A DNA stretch of 42,884 nt from Candidatus Epulonipiscioides saccharophilum (GTDB taxonomy: Bacteria; Bacillota; Clostridia; Lachnospirales; Cellulosilyticaceae): contig LNZM01000079.1 in assembly GCA_002007295.1 (NCBI GenBank), positions 1 to 42,884 on the forward strand, in the 5' to 3' direction. A model generated the notes under the pieces. That model was not told the origin of the DNA, searched no databases, and worked only from the letters and a program-made list of their open reading frames with translations. Each line of letters starts with the position of its first letter. Position 1 is the stretch's first letter. The position numbers and the translations under genes are program-made. Positions 9,271 through 20,036 of this stretch are shown here, one piece after another.

Positions 9271-9633
9271 AATCAATATATTGCTGCAACTAAAATTGAT
9301 CTAGCTAAAATATTAATCAATAGCTAATCAAAATATTGTTGCAACGAAAATTGATATGGTTAAAACGTTAATCAATATCCCATTAAAATATTGCTGTAAC
9401 TAAAATTGATCTGGCTAAAACATTAATCAATAGCCAGTCAAAATATTGCTGCAGGGAAAATTAATATGGCTAAAACATTAATACATAGCCAATGTAAATA
9501 TTGTTGCAACGAAAATTAATATGGCTAAAACATTAATACATAGCCAATTTAAATATTGTTGCAGCGAAAATTGATATGATTAAAACATTAATCAATATCT
9601 CATTAAAATATTGCTGTAACGAAAAATAATTAT
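9271..9633 (+). repeat. 55-bp tandem repeat array (about 6.6 units) in the leader of the giant LRR gene
   Basis: Units begin at 9271, 9326, 9381, 9436, 9491, 9546 and 9601, spaced exactly 55 bp; the last decays into the leader of the gene at 9671. Units share ATATTGYTGCARC-GAAAATT followed by GGCTAAAACATTAAT and TAGCC. The period is not a multiple of three, and no frame stays open with a ribosome binding site, so it is not coding. Several units carry complementary arms (AGCTA/TAGCT in unit 1, GGCTA/TAGCC in units 3-5, GATAT/ATATC in units 2 and 6). No spacers are present, so this is not a CRISPR array. Confidence 0.9.
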
Positions 9634-9670
9634 TAATTAACTTATATATAAAAATGAGGGGGACTTCAAA

Positions 9671-12600
9671 GTGAAGAAGAAATTTAGTAACTTAATCATC
9701 GGAGCATTGCTTGCACAATCTTTAGCATATAGCTCCCCAATTATAGCCTATGATAACTTTTCTGCGGTAAATTCATTTGCGGATTCTTATGATTTATTTA
9801 ATATGGACTTAGACAATTTATCTGAATTAACTACTAATATAGAAGATTTTATACCGCCCGAAGAACGAGAAGATGAAGTACCAAATGTGTTGGAGCCAGT
9901 AATAGAAGAACTTCCAGATCGCTATACATATCATAATTCAAGATTTATTATGACTATGGATGATGCCCTTGGAGAATGGGTTACAGTTTCTGGCGTTACA
10001 GGTGGCAAAATTAAATTTGATAAACTTACCGGTACTGTTACTTCGGCGGAGCCGACTGTGACCGTAGCTAATATTCCTGCACAAATAGAAGGTGTGGCTG
10101 TAACGACTATTGGAAAACAAGCCTTTTATCAATGCGCCTCATTAACCTCTGTTATTTTGCCAGATTCGGTTACTACTTTAGAGGATCATGCATTTAGACA
10201 ATGTACTAACTTGGTAAATATGACATTAAGTGAAAATATAATTAGTATTGGTGAAGCAGCATTTTATAATAATCCAAAAATGCGAAATGTAATTTTTGGA
10301 GCTACCTTAGAAAGTATCGGTAACTCTGCTTTTGCAAATTGTGATAGCTTCACTTCTTTGGATTTACCAGCTAGTTTAACCTATATTGATCAAGCTGCAT
10401 TTTATCATTGCGGAAATATTACTAATGTAAATTTTGGACAAGGTGCAGACTTAATTCTTGCTACTTCAGTTTTTAGCACATGCATAAAATTAAGCTCTAT
10501 TAATATAAACTCACGTGTAAAATCTATTGACCAAGGTGTATTTACTAATTGTCTATCATTAAATTCTATAACGTTTGATGAAGGTATACACAACATCGGT
10601 AAGGCGGCCTTTTTAGGTACTCCGCTTACTAGTGTAACTTTACCAAGATCTTTACGTACAGCAGATTGGGCATTTTACGGACTGAAAGAATTAACATCTG
10701 TTACTTTGCCAGATAACATTACTTCTATTAGCGAACATATGTTTGAAAATTGTGTTGCTTTAGCCACAATAAAATTGCCCGATTCCATAACATCTCTGAA
10801 AGAAGCAGCCTTTGAAGGCTGTACTATACTTAATTCTATTAATATTCCGGCCGGCGTAACCGAGTTAGGTGCAAGTGTATTTCAAGACTGTAAAGCTTTG
10901 ACTGCGATCACTATCCCATCCGGCGTAACCAAAATACCTGATTATGCTTTCAGTGGCTGTTTGGCTCTTAATAAATCTCCAATTACAGATAAAATTACCT
11001 CTATTGGCAGTTGGGCCTTTTATAATTGCGATAAAATACTTGATCTGACTATTCCTAATTCTGTAAAAACCATCGGATCATCTACTTTTAGATCTATGGA
11101 ACTTATAACCCAAATGTCTTTACCTGATTCTGTAACTTCTTTGGGTACTTATGCTTTTATGGATACTCAGAGTTTAAAAACAGTTAGACTTTCTGCTAAT
11201 ATACCAACTATAGCTGAAGGTACTTTTTATCGTTGCTATGCTTTAGAAGAAATTTCGATTCCCGATAGTGTAACTACGATTGAGAATGAAGCATTTCGAG
11301 ATGCTATAGGTCTAAAAACAATTTCCATTTCATCGAAGCTTAGATCAACCGGCGAGGATATATTTAGTGGTTGCAGCAGTTTAGGCGCTATATTATTTTC
11401 CGGTAGCTTAAATCAATGGAAAAACTTAGAGGTGAAAATTCCGCATTCAACTATGTTAGTTTGTTCGGGCAAAGATGATACGGTTATCGAAACCGATTGG
11501 ATAGAGGTACCTGGAATAGAAGGTGGTAGAATTAAATTTAATAAAGATTATGGAGCAATAGTGGACGCCGAGTTTACGATAACATCTGCTAGTATTCCGA
11601 CAACAATTGAGGGCGTAGAAGTGGAAGCTATATTGTCCGATGCTTTCCGAGGATGTAGTGAACTGACTTCTGTAAGTATGCCGGATTCATTATATTACTT
11701 AGGCGATAACGCTTTTAGAGAATGTACTTTTTTGAAAACTGTAACTTTATCTCCTAAGACAAATCATATAGGTGAGTGGTGTTTTGCCTATTGTGACGCT
11801 TTAGATTCTATATCCATTCCTTCGGCTGTTAAAGAGATTCAAACTGCTGCTTTCTATTTATGTTTAGGTTTAAAAAAAGTTGAGCTGACAAATGGATTAA
11901 CCAACATAATGTCTTCCGCATTTCAATATTGTCAAAATTTAGAAAGCATTACATTGCCAGATTCTTTACTCACAATAGGGTCTTCTGCCTTTAAAGGATG
12001 TGCAGAATTAACGTTCCTTAGATTTCCGGATAGATTAACAGAGATATCTTATATGGCTTTTGAAAATTGTACAGGTCTACAATCTATTGCTTTTCAAAAA
12101 TTAATTACGACAATAGATACTAATTCTTTCAATAATACACCGGCTCTTGAAACTATTCATTATGCAGGAATAGCGGAGGAATGGGCAAAAGTGAACTTTA
12201 AAAATGCTCAATTTGGATCGGGAGTTCAAATGCGATATAACAGTACTCAGCCAGATTTAGTAGCTCCGACCAGTCAGTGGATTACAGTAGACGGTATAGA
12301 AGGTGGAAAAATTAAGTTCGAAAATCAAGTCGGAAAAGGTGGCGTTATTTTAGATGCCGAATCCACAATAACATCAGCAAATATTCCTAAACAAATTAAT
12401 GGAATTGACGTTAAGGAAATAGCTTCTTATGCATTTGCATTATGCGATCAATTAACTGAAGTTACAATTCCTGCTACCGTAGAAGCCGTTCAAAATTATG
12501 TATTTAAAGATTGTAGAAGTTTAGAAACTATTAACATTATATCAGAAGAAGGTGTAAATCCGGCTCTGAATCAATTAAATGGTAAAGCTGCTTTGAAAGG

Positions 12601-15600
12601 TACTTCTTTAATAGGACATGGTGCATTTTTAGGATGTATTTATTTAAAAAATGTCAATATAGGAGAAAGTGTTCTAAAAATTGGAAATAACGTATTTGAA
12701 GATTGTCTTAGTCTTGAAATGTTGATGCTACCGCAATATATTACTGAAATTGGTGAAAATACTTTTAGAAATTGTTCTAGCTTAGCAAAAATTGAGTTCG
12801 GAGGTACTCAAGCATTGTGGAATACATTTAAAGCTAAGGCCGAAGAACATACTACTGTAATATGCGATGATACAACACCACAAACTTGGACCAACGTGCC
12901 TGAAATTGTGAACGGACGTGTTGAATTTTTAGCTGGTATGATTAAAGACGCAGAGGAAACTATTACAGTTGCTAAAATTCCTGCAACAATAAATGCGGTA
13001 GACGTAACCACAATAGGGGTAGCAGCATTCTATAATCTGAAACAATTAACCGAGGTCGTAATACCAGATTCTGTTACAACTATACAGGATAGCGCCTTTT
13101 TAGATTGCTCCGAATTAACGACGATTACAATCCCAAATACAATCACATCCGCCGGAAATAAAATTTTTAACGGCTGTGATAAACTAGTAACAATAAAATT
13201 CGCCGGATCCAGAGCCGAGTGGAATGATACTGGAATTATAGCCCCACAACATACCACTGTCGAATATGGAGTAACCGAAAGTTGGATAACAGTAGATGGT
13301 ATAAAAGGCGGAAAAATACTATTTGATTTTAAAACAGGTGAAATCACCGACGCTGAACCTACAATAACATCGGCGGATATTCCTGTTAGCATTGTTGACG
13401 GAATCATGTTAATGGACGGTTTTAATACCGAAAAAGTACCCGTAACTTCAATTAAAGCCGAAGCTTTCGCAGACTGCTCTGCTTTAATAGATGTAAGATT
13501 ACCTATAGGATTAACAAATATCGGTGACAATGCTTTTAAAAATTCTTCTTTAGAAACTATTATTATTCCTGCATCTGTAAAAACAATGGCTACTAATATT
13601 TTTGCAGAGGTCACTACTTTAAATAAAATTTATTATGGCGATACCAAGGAAAAATGGGATACATTTACGATTAATGTGCTAGCAAGTACAGAAATAGAAT
13701 ATCAAAATATAGGTCCAATAGATCCAGAAGTATTTATCCAAGTTCCAGGTATCGAAGGTGGTAAAATTAAATTTAACCCAGAAACCGGCTCTATCACTGC
13801 CGCTGAAGAATCGATTACTATAGCCAATATTCCCGCTATTTTAAATGGTATAGCTGTAACTACTATAGATCCGAAAATCTTCCAACGTAATATTAACTTG
13901 ATTGAACTTACTTTACCAGAAGGTTTGACTACCATTGGCGCTTATGCTTTTGAATTTTGCGATGCCTTAAAAACTGTAACTATTCCTTCATCTGTATCCG
14001 AAATAGGTACTTTCGCCTTCGCTAGATCTAGAGCTTTAACAGAAATTATAATCCTAACTACCAATGCCACAGAAGTCGGTATCTCTACATTCTGGAATCC
14101 TTACATAGATTCGACTATACATTTTGCTGGAACAAAAGATCAGTGGAGAGCTTTTGATACTGGTATTTCTATAAGAACTGCTATGGCCTTTGAAAGTACC
14201 GGTCAAGGCCTTGTCGATGAAAACTGGAATAAACTACGAACAGTACCCGGAATAGAAAACGGCACCGTCAAATTCGACGAGGAAACCGGTACAATAACCG
14301 CCGCAGATTCCAAAATCTCACGAGCCAACATCCCATCCACAATTGACAACATAGAAGTAACAGCAATCGGAAATTCAGCCTTTAGATGGAATGCTAACAT
14401 TAATCAAATAACCCTACCAGACACCGTAACCAGCATAGGTCACCAAGCCTTTTATGACCTATCTGATAGACTAACCGCCTTTAGCATTCCCGAAAAAGTA
14501 ACCTTTATCGGCGAGCAAGCTTTTGCCTTTTGTGACGGCATTAGCTCAATTACCATCCCAAAATCCCTATTAGTACTTAGCCCAAACATATTTAACGGTT
14601 GCATAAATTTAGCCACTATAGAACTTAACGCACCTCTAGCTTCCATCGGCACAGGCGCCTTAGTCAATACCGCAATAACTGAACTAATCCTGCCTTTTAC
14701 CGTTACCCATATTGTTACATCCACTGTCACAGAGGGAGCATTAACTTTTGGAGAAAAACTGAAAAAAATCTATTACGGCAACACCCAGGCTGTGTGGGAC
14801 TCCTTAAATGTTAATGCTCCTAACGTAGAAATTTTGTGTGAAAACGTCGGACCCCTAGACTCTAACAGATGGATCGACGCTATGGGCTTTATAGGTGGCA
14901 AAATTAAATTCGACCCAGCCACAGGTGAAATATTAGCAGTAGAAAATACTATTACCGATATCAATATCCCAAAACAAATTAACTCCATCACCATAACCGG
15001 CCTAAACGATAACCTACTAATAGATTCTCCTGCTCTATCTAGCGTATTTATACCTAAAAATATGCAAATTGGTTCTGACGCACTATGGTCTAACAGCCCC
15101 TCTATGAGAATTATGTACGAAGGCTCTACCGCCCAATGGCTAGCCTTAAAAGTTGCTCTCCCATTTATTAATAACATCGTCACCGACGTAGAATCACCCG
15201 AAGACATGACAGTAGACAGTACCCTTAGTACCCAATACGACGCTATGGGAGGCAAAGTAAAATTCGACAAAACCAACGGCACCCTACTCTCCGTAGACCC
15301 TCTATTATCCCAAGGTGAAATACCTGAAACAATCGACGGAGTAACAGTTAAGCGAATAGGTCCATCCGCTTTTAGAGACAACGGATCAATCACAGAAATA
15401 GTTATCCCAAAAACGGTAACAGCCCTAAGCAATAAATCCTTTGCCAATATGTCAGCATTAACTAGCATCATAATACCAAAACTAACAGAAGCAACAGCTC
15501 AAATTTTTGACGGATCAATTGCCCTAGAAACACTTTATTACGAGGGTTCAGAATCTGAGTGGAACGCCTTCGGTATTAATACAGCATCGAGCGTTAATAA

Positions 15601-18304
15601 AATCTTTAATAGATACCCTCTATCCGCTAACGTTTGGAGAGATGTTCCTGGTATAGCAGGTGGTAAAATTAAATTCGATGAAGCCACCGGTACCATTTTA
15701 GAATCGGAAGCTGTAAATCTGGATACGCCAACTAAGATAACGCAAGCAAATATTCCGGTATCTATAAATGGTGTGAACGTAATCAAAATAGGGGCGAATG
15801 CATTTGCTAATCAGTCGTATTTAACGGATGTGAGAGTACCGCACGGGGTAACCAGTATAGCGGAAAATGGGTTTGCACGTTCTGGGCTAGAAACGATAGT
15901 GCTACCTGGATCATTGGAGACAGTGGCAAGCAATATCTTCGACAATTGCGTAAGTTTGCAGAAAATTTATTTCGCTCTCGGTGAAGCAGAATGGACAAGT
16001 CTAAATATAGTCAAACCGACGAATGCAGAAGTAATTTATAATAGCCAAGGTCCTATTGATCCGGACGCATGGATTGAAGTAAATGGCATAATTGGTGGAC
16101 GAATCAAAATTAATAATGAGGGCGTAATTACAGAAGCAGAAGATAGCATCACATTAGCCGATATACCACAAACAGTAAACGGTATGCGAATCACAGACAT
16201 AGATCAAAATGCTTTCTATCAACATCCTTCATTAATCGAGCTAAAAGTTTCATCCAATATTCAAATAATACAAACCAGTTCCTTTACAGGAAGTAATAGT
16301 TTGAAAAAAGTTACTTTAGGCGAAGGAGTGAAAAAAATTGCAGTAAGAGCATTTTCCAAGTGTGCTAATCTAGAAACAGTAATACTACCAAAATCATTGG
16401 TAGAAATAGAGACAGCCGTATTTGAATTAACTCCAAAGTTGAATGTAATTTATTTTGCAGGTACTCAACAAGAGTGGGATGCGCTAGACGTAGATATCCT
16501 ACCAACAGTAAAAGTTATCGTAGAAAGTACTGGGCCAGTAGATCCAAATCAATGGATTAGTGTAGATGGAGTAGTAGGTGGCCAACTAAAATTTAATGAA
16601 GCCACAGGCACCATCACAGAAATAGAAAGTACTGTGACCCAGGCTATAATTCCAGAAACAATAAATGGAGTGAATGTTTTATCAATAGCGGATAATGCCT
16701 TTAGCGGTTGTTCTTCCCTACTAGAAAAAGTTGGGCTACCAAATACAATCCTAACTTTAGGTACCAGTATGTTTGAAAATTGCATTAAGTTAACTGAAGT
16801 TGTTTTGCCGAATGCTTTATCCTCTATAGGTGACAAAGCGTTTAATGGGTGTGGCGCTTTAGAAACTATTAATTTGCCAAGTACATTATTATCTATAGGT
16901 GCCAGCGCATTTAATGAATGTAACTCTCTAAAGGCCATTAATTTACCAAGCACGCTAACTTCTATCGGGGCCAGTGCATTTAAAAATTGTGATAGCATAG
17001 AAAGCATTACTATACCAGCCAAGGTAACAGCGATAGCGGCAGATATCGTTGCTAGCTGCGATAGACTAGAAACAATAGTATTATCTGAAAACATAACATC
17101 GATAGCAAGTGGCGTATTTACTACGTTAACTAGATTAGATACTATCTTCTTCGGTTCGGATAAAGCTGCCTGGACAAAATTAGGCGCTAACGTACCTACA
17201 AATACTTTAATAATATTCAAAAGTGTAGAGTTAGATGAAGATCAAAAACCAGAAGAAGAGGTTCCAAGTCCAGAAGATTTAATAGGTCCAGAGGCGTGGA
17301 TTACAGTGTCAGGTATTGAAGGTGGCCGAATCCAGTTCAATGAGCAGACCGGTGAATTATTGGCCACCGACGGACTAGTATCAGTAGCTAATATTCCGGC
17401 TGAAATAAACGGGGTAGCAGTGACCAGTATCGGAAGCTATGCTTTCTATAATTGCTCCGGATTAACCGAAATTTCTATTCCAGATTCAGTATCCTATATC
17501 GGGGACAATGCATTCGTTAACTGCTCTAGCTTAGCATCTATCACTATTCCTTCATCCGTAGAATATATCGGTGAAAGTGCTTTCCATAGCTGTCGTAAAC
17601 TAGCCAACATAACTTTGCCAGATTCCCTTTCTAATATTTCTTATAGAATGTTTTATGGCTGTACTAACTTGTCTGCTATATCTTTACCGAACGTAACCAG
17701 TATAGAACCTTATGCGTTCTCTCAATGTTTGGCCCTAGAATCTATAGACTTGCCTGAATCCTTAACTTCTATTGGTGATTTTGTTTTCGAAGGAGCACAA
17801 AATCTACAGACTATATCCTTGCCAAGTAATGTAGAATCGATTGGTAATAACGCTTTTGTTGATTGTCTAAACCTATCCAGCATAACTTTGAATGATAACT
17901 TATCCATGATAGGTGAAAGTGCTTTCGAAAATTGTACGGCGCTAGCTAGCATCGATTTACCTGCTAACATATCTAATATCTCCGATAAAGCTTTCTTAGG
18001 TTGCTCTTCTCTATCCACTGTAACTTTACCAGATTCTATGACTTCGATCGCCAATGCTGTTTTTGCTTACTGCGGTTCTTTGGCCGAAATAAATCTGCCT
18101 GATACAATTATTTCTGTCGGTGATAATGCGTTCCATAATACAGCAATATCCACTCTTAATTTGGCAGAATCATTGAGCTATCTTGGTTATGACACATTTG
18201 AAGGTATTGCAAGTTTAAATATATCCTTTGGTGGTTCTCAACAACAATGGGATGCTTTAGATAGAGTATTGCCAAGCGGTGTAACTGTAACGCCAGCACA
18301 ATAA
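9671..18304 (+). CDS. giant BspA-type leucine-rich-repeat (LRR_5) secreted protein
   Basis: A 2877-residue exported protein starting at GTG, preceded by GAGGGGG. A signal peptide (residues 1-27, ending PIIAYD) leads into 13 tandem modules. Each module opens with a variant of W-x-x-V-x-GI-x-GGKIKF...TG-x-I-x-x-AE-x-x-IT-x-A-x-IP-x-x-INGV-x-VT-x-I (first at about residue 103, last at about 2541). It then carries several LRR_5 repeats of the LxSITIPDSVTSIGDxAFxxC type, and ends in a cap of the type IYYGGTxxEWxxL. Such proteins in anaerobes bind host or bacterial surfaces; here that role is inference. No SLH, LPXTG or transmembrane anchor is present at the C-terminus (ends VTVTPAQ), so it may be released or bound by a partner such as the SLH protein upstream. 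Modules in about 14200-15640 use noticeably more C-ending codons than those before and after, suggesting mosaic origin. Confidence 0.92.
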   Translation: MKKKFSNLIIGALLAQSLAYSSPIIAYDNFSAVNSFADSYDLFNMDLDNLSELTTNIEDFIPPEEREDEVPNVLEPVIEELPDRYTYHNSRFIMTMDDALGEWVTVSGVTGGKIKFDKLTGTVTSAEPTVTVANIPAQIEGVAVTTIGKQAFYQCASLTSVILPDSVTTLEDHAFRQCTNLVNMTLSENIISIGEAAFYNNPKMRNVIFGATLESIGNSAFANCDSFTSLDLPASLTYIDQAAFYHCGNITNVNFGQGADLILATSVFSTCIKLSSININSRVKSIDQGVFTNCLSLNSITFDEGIHNIGKAAFLGTPLTSVTLPRSLRTADWAFYGLKELTSVTLPDNITSISEHMFENCVALATIKLPDSITSLKEAAFEGCTILNSINIPAGVTELGASVFQDCKALTAITIPSGVTKIPDYAFSGCLALNKSPITDKITSIGSWAFYNCDKILDLTIPNSVKTIGSSTFRSMELITQMSLPDSVTSLGTYAFMDTQSLKTVRLSANIPTIAEGTFYRCYALEEISIPDSVTTIENEAFRDAIGLKTISISSKLRSTGEDIFSGCSSLGAILFSGSLNQWKNLEVKIPHSTMLVCSGKDDTVIETDWIEVPGIEGGRIKFNKDYGAIVDAEFTITSASIPTTIEGVEVEAILSDAFRGCSELTSVSMPDSLYYLGDNAFRECTFLKTVTLSPKTNHIGEWCFAYCDALDSISIPSAVKEIQTAAFYLCLGLKKVELTNGLTNIMSSAFQYCQNLESITLPDSLLTIGSSAFKGCAELTFLRFPDRLTEISYMAFENCTGLQSIAFQKLITTIDTNSFNNTPALETIHYAGIAEEWAKVNFKNAQFGSGVQMRYNSTQPDLVAPTSQWITVDGIEGGKIKFENQVGKGGVILDAESTITSANIPKQINGIDVKEIASYAFALCDQLTEVTIPATVEAVQNYVFKDCRSLETINIISEEGVNPALNQLNGKAALKGTSLIGHGAFLGCIYLKNVNIGESVLKIGNNVFEDCLSLEMLMLPQYITEIGENTFRNCSSLAKIEFGGTQALWNTFKAKAEEHTTVICDDTTPQTWTNVPEIVNGRVEFLAGMIKDAEETITVAKIPATINAVDVTTIGVAAFYNLKQLTEVVIPDSVTTIQDSAFLDCSELTTITIPNTITSAGNKIFNGCDKLVTIKFAGSRAEWNDTGIIAPQHTTVEYGVTESWITVDGIKGGKILFDFKTGEITDAEPTITSADIPVSIVDGIMLMDGFNTEKVPVTSIKAEAFADCSALIDVRLPIGLTNIGDNAFKNSSLETIIIPASVKTMATNIFAEVTTLNKIYYGDTKEKWDTFTINVLASTEIEYQNIGPIDPEVFIQVPGIEGGKIKFNPETGSITAAEESITIANIPAILNGIAVTTIDPKIFQRNINLIELTLPEGLTTIGAYAFEFCDALKTVTIPSSVSEIGTFAFARSRALTEIIILTTNATEVGISTFWNPYIDSTIHFAGTKDQWRAFDTGISIRTAMAFESTGQGLVDENWNKLRTVPGIENGTVKFDEETGTITAADSKISRANIPSTIDNIEVTAIGNSAFRWNANINQITLPDTVTSIGHQAFYDLSDRLTAFSIPEKVTFIGEQAFAFCDGISSITIPKSLLVLSPNIFNGCINLATIELNAPLASIGTGALVNTAITELILPFTVTHIVTSTVTEGALTFGEKLKKIYYGNTQAVWDSLNVNAPNVEILCENVGPLDSNRWIDAMGFIGGKIKFDPATGEILAVENTITDINIPKQINSITITGLNDNLLIDSPALSSVFIPKNMQIGSDALWSNSPSMRIMYEGSTAQWLALKVALPFINNIVTDVESPEDMTVDSTLSTQYDAMGGKVKFDKTNGTLLSVDPLLSQGEIPETIDGVTVKRIGPSAFRDNGSITEIVIPKTVTALSNKSFANMSALTSIIIPKLTEATAQIFDGSIALETLYYEGSESEWNAFGINTASSVNKIFNRYPLSANVWRDVPGIAGGKIKFDEATGTILESEAVNLDTPTKITQANIPVSINGVNVIKIGANAFANQSYLTDVRVPHGVTSIAENGFARSGLETIVLPGSLETVASNIFDNCVSLQKIYFALGEAEWTSLNIVKPTNAEVIYNSQGPIDPDAWIEVNGIIGGRIKINNEGVITEAEDSITLADIPQTVNGMRITDIDQNAFYQHPSLIELKVSSNIQIIQTSSFTGSNSLKKVTLGEGVKKIAVRAFSKCANLETVILPKSLVEIETAVFELTPKLNVIYFAGTQQEWDALDVDILPTVKVIVESTGPVDPNQWISVDGVVGGQLKFNEATGTITEIESTVTQAIIPETINGVNVLSIADNAFSGCSSLLEKVGLPNTILTLGTSMFENCIKLTEVVLPNALSSIGDKAFNGCGALETINLPSTLLSIGASAFNECNSLKAINLPSTLTSIGASAFKNCDSIESITIPAKVTAIAADIVASCDRLETIVLSENITSIASGVFTTLTRLDTIFFGSDKAAWTKLGANVPTNTLIIFKSVELDEDQKPEEEVPSPEDLIGPEAWITVSGIEGGRIQFNEQTGELLATDGLVSVANIPAEINGVAVTSIGSYAFYNCSGLTEISIPDSVSYIGDNAFVNCSSLASITIPSSVEYIGESAFHSCRKLANITLPDSLSNISYRMFYGCTNLSAISLPNVTSIEPYAFSQCLALESIDLPESLTSIGDFVFEGAQNLQTISLPSNVESIGNNAFVDCLNLSSITLNDNLSMIGESAFENCTALASIDLPANISNISDKAFLGCSSLSTVTLPDSMTSIANAVFAYCGSLAEINLPDTIISVGDNAFHNTAISTLNLAESLSYLGYDTFEGIASLNISFGGSQQQWDALDRVLPSGVTVTPAQ

Positions 18305-18342
18305 TTAAACTTAAGAAAATTAACTTTTGGTGAAGCTAACTA

Positions 18343-18525
18343 AAAGACGGGCACCCTGCTTCCCTTCCAGGGGCATATATGGAAACTTAAAGGCACGCTT
18401 TCTCCCTCCGTCAGCTTCGCTGACACCTCCCCCGCAATGTTATGAAAACGGAGAGGGTACCGCTTCCCTGCAATTTTGTGACAACTCGAGTCTACAGAGC
18501 GACAGCCCCCATGGCGAAGAGTCTG
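18343..18525. repeat. REP/MITE-like palindromic element
   Basis: The element contains GTCAGCTTCGCTGAC (6-bp stem, TTC loop) between CTCCCTCC and a downstream CGGAGAGGG, then GAGTCTACAGAGCGACAG, a relative of the hairpin at 4638-4661. Same outer-stem plus inner-hairpin layout as the copies at 24033, 27541 and 30331. Any open frame through it is incidental. Confidence 0.7.
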
Positions 18526-18530
18526 AGCAT

Positions 18531-18567
18531 AAAAAAAAGACTGTAGCATTCATTATCTACAGTCTTC
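18531..18567 (-). terminator. intrinsic terminator of the cysteine desulfidase gene
   Basis: On the minus strand AAGACTGTAG, a 14-nt loop region and CTACAGTCTT form a long stem followed by a run of at least seven T. It lies just after the stop codon of the gene at 18586-19872. The plus-strand tail (TCTTCTTCT) is poor, so it mainly serves the minus strand. Confidence 0.88.
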
Positions 18568-18585
18568 TTCTAATATACAAATTAA

Positions 18586-19872
18586 TTAGGCTCTATCCAC
18601 GTCTAGCATTATATCTAAAATTTCCTTATCTGTACTATGCATACCATATCGACCCAATCGTCCAACGGCTGCTATAGTTTTCTCTATATCATTTTTTATG
18701 ATACCTGTCCGTGGACTATAACTTTTATTCTCCATCGCTAAATGATGTGCCATCATGGCCCCGTCTAAACTCGATGCTATCTTTGCTCCACAGGATGATT
18801 TCGCTCCATCACACACTATCCCCGATATGTTTGCTAAAGTATTTGTAATTGTCATTTTTATTTGATCTAATGTTCCATTAGCTAAATATGTCATTGCCGA
18901 TCCACTTGCGCAAGAAGCGCTAACTGCCCCACAAAATGCACTTAACCGCCCTATAAATGTCTTCTGATATATCGTCATTAGGTTGGCAAATGCTAATCCT
19001 CGGTACAATTGCTCTTGTGTTAATCCATTTTCTCTAGCATAGATTATTACCGGTATGGATGATGCCATGCCCTGATTCCCACTGCCCGAATTGGTTACCA
19101 CCGGTAGCGCACTACCACTCATTCTGGCCTCGGATCCAGCGGCAGAATAGGCTTTTATTTTTCTGTCTAAACTTCCATTCATATGTGCATTCAATATTAT
19201 CTTTCCTATTCCTAGCCCATACTTTCCACTTAGTCCTTCGTTTGCCATAGCCATGTTATAGTTTATCTGCATATCAAATAATTCTTTTAAATCAGATATT
19301 TCAAAACTATTGGCAAATTCATATATATTCGCTACACTTAAATTATCTCGATTTGTGAATTGTCCAAGATATTTGTTGTTTTCTGTTTCGTTATACAAAA
19401 TTTCACCATTTTTCGTGATCTTATTTATGTGTGTATGCGATTCCGTTAGTTCCACCAACACAGCATGGTCAGCTGAAAAAAGTTCAATAATAACATGTAA
19501 AAGTAGATTGCTTTCTAAATGAACTACTTTGCAAAATTCAGTACCTAAAAGAACTTTAGTTCGAGCTATCTCTTCTTTCGTTATTTTGCTAATTACTTCT
19601 AATTTTTGAGAAGAATCTCCACCAATAACTCCAATGATAGCACTAGCTTCGATGCCGATTAAATCTCCTGTATTTGGAACGGTAACGCACATAGTATTTT
19701 TTATTATATTACCGCTACATCGAACCACTATTCTTTCGGGCATTTCTCCGAGAATTTTCCTCGCCGTAGCTGCGACAAAAGCGATCGCTATCGGTTCGGT
19801 ACAACCCATGGCCGGGACTAATTCTTCTTTTAAGATATCTAAATATTCATTGTATATCATTTTATCCATCAT
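18586..19872 (-). CDS. cyuA: L-cysteine desulfidase (UPF0597 / CyuA family)
   Basis: Predicted [4Fe-4S] enzyme breaking L-cysteine to pyruvate, ammonia and sulfide; cytoplasmic. The 428-residue length is typical. Diagnostic motifs are AMGCTEPIAIA near residue 22, NSGSGNQGMASSIP in the middle and CDGAKSSCGAKI near the C-terminus; the conserved cysteines are those expected to hold the cluster. The last motif is shared with the alpha domain of iron-sulfur serine dehydratases, but the GCTEP N-terminus points to the desulfidase family. The start at 19872 has AGGAG at seven-nucleotide spacing. The gene upstream on the same strand is a cystine-type symporter, which supports a role in cysteine or cystine breakdown. 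A separate promoter (20037-20065) lies in the 272-bp gap, so it can be transcribed alone. Confidence 0.87.
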   Translation of the reverse strand: MMDKMIYNEYLDILKEELVPAMGCTEPIAIAFVAATARKILGEMPERIVVRCSGNIIKNTMCVTVPNTGDLIGIEASAIIGVIGGDSSQKLEVISKITKEEIARTKVLLGTEFCKVVHLESNLLLHVIIELFSADHAVLVELTESHTHINKITKNGEILYNETENNKYLGQFTNRDNLSVANIYEFANSFEISDLKELFDMQINYNMAMANEGLSGKYGLGIGKIILNAHMNGSLDRKIKAYSAAGSEARMSGSALPVVTNSGSGNQGMASSIPVIIYARENGLTQEQLYRGLAFANLMTIYQKTFIGRLSAFCGAVSASCASGSAMTYLANGTLDQIKMTITNTLANISGIVCDGAKSSCGAKIASSLDGAMMAHHLAMENKSYSPRTGIIKNDIEKTIAAVGRLGRYGMHSTDKEILDIMLDVDRA

Positions 19873-20036
19873 GTATCTACTCCTATTTGTGGCTAATACT
19901 ATTATAAAACTTTATAAACATCATAAAATTCTATAATTTATTGTTTAATTCCTTTTTTGATATTTTAAAATATCATACACATAGTTTAATAATTGTTTTA
20001 CCGAATAATATTTCATGTGCAGGCCTTTTATTAAAG

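Noticed and set aside
9271-9633. CRISPR array
   Set aside because: The 55-, 58- and 63-bp arrays are contiguous repeats without variable spacers, and no cas genes are present.
12808-17220. Numerous minus-strand open frames of 65-230 residues inside the LRR gene
   Set aside because: Antisense shadows of a long repetitive gene; no ribosome sites and low-complexity Ser/Val/Ile composition.
18327-18677. 116-residue plus-strand frame after the LRR gene
   Set aside because: It runs through a palindromic repeat, the terminator and the end of the desulfidase gene; no ribosome site.
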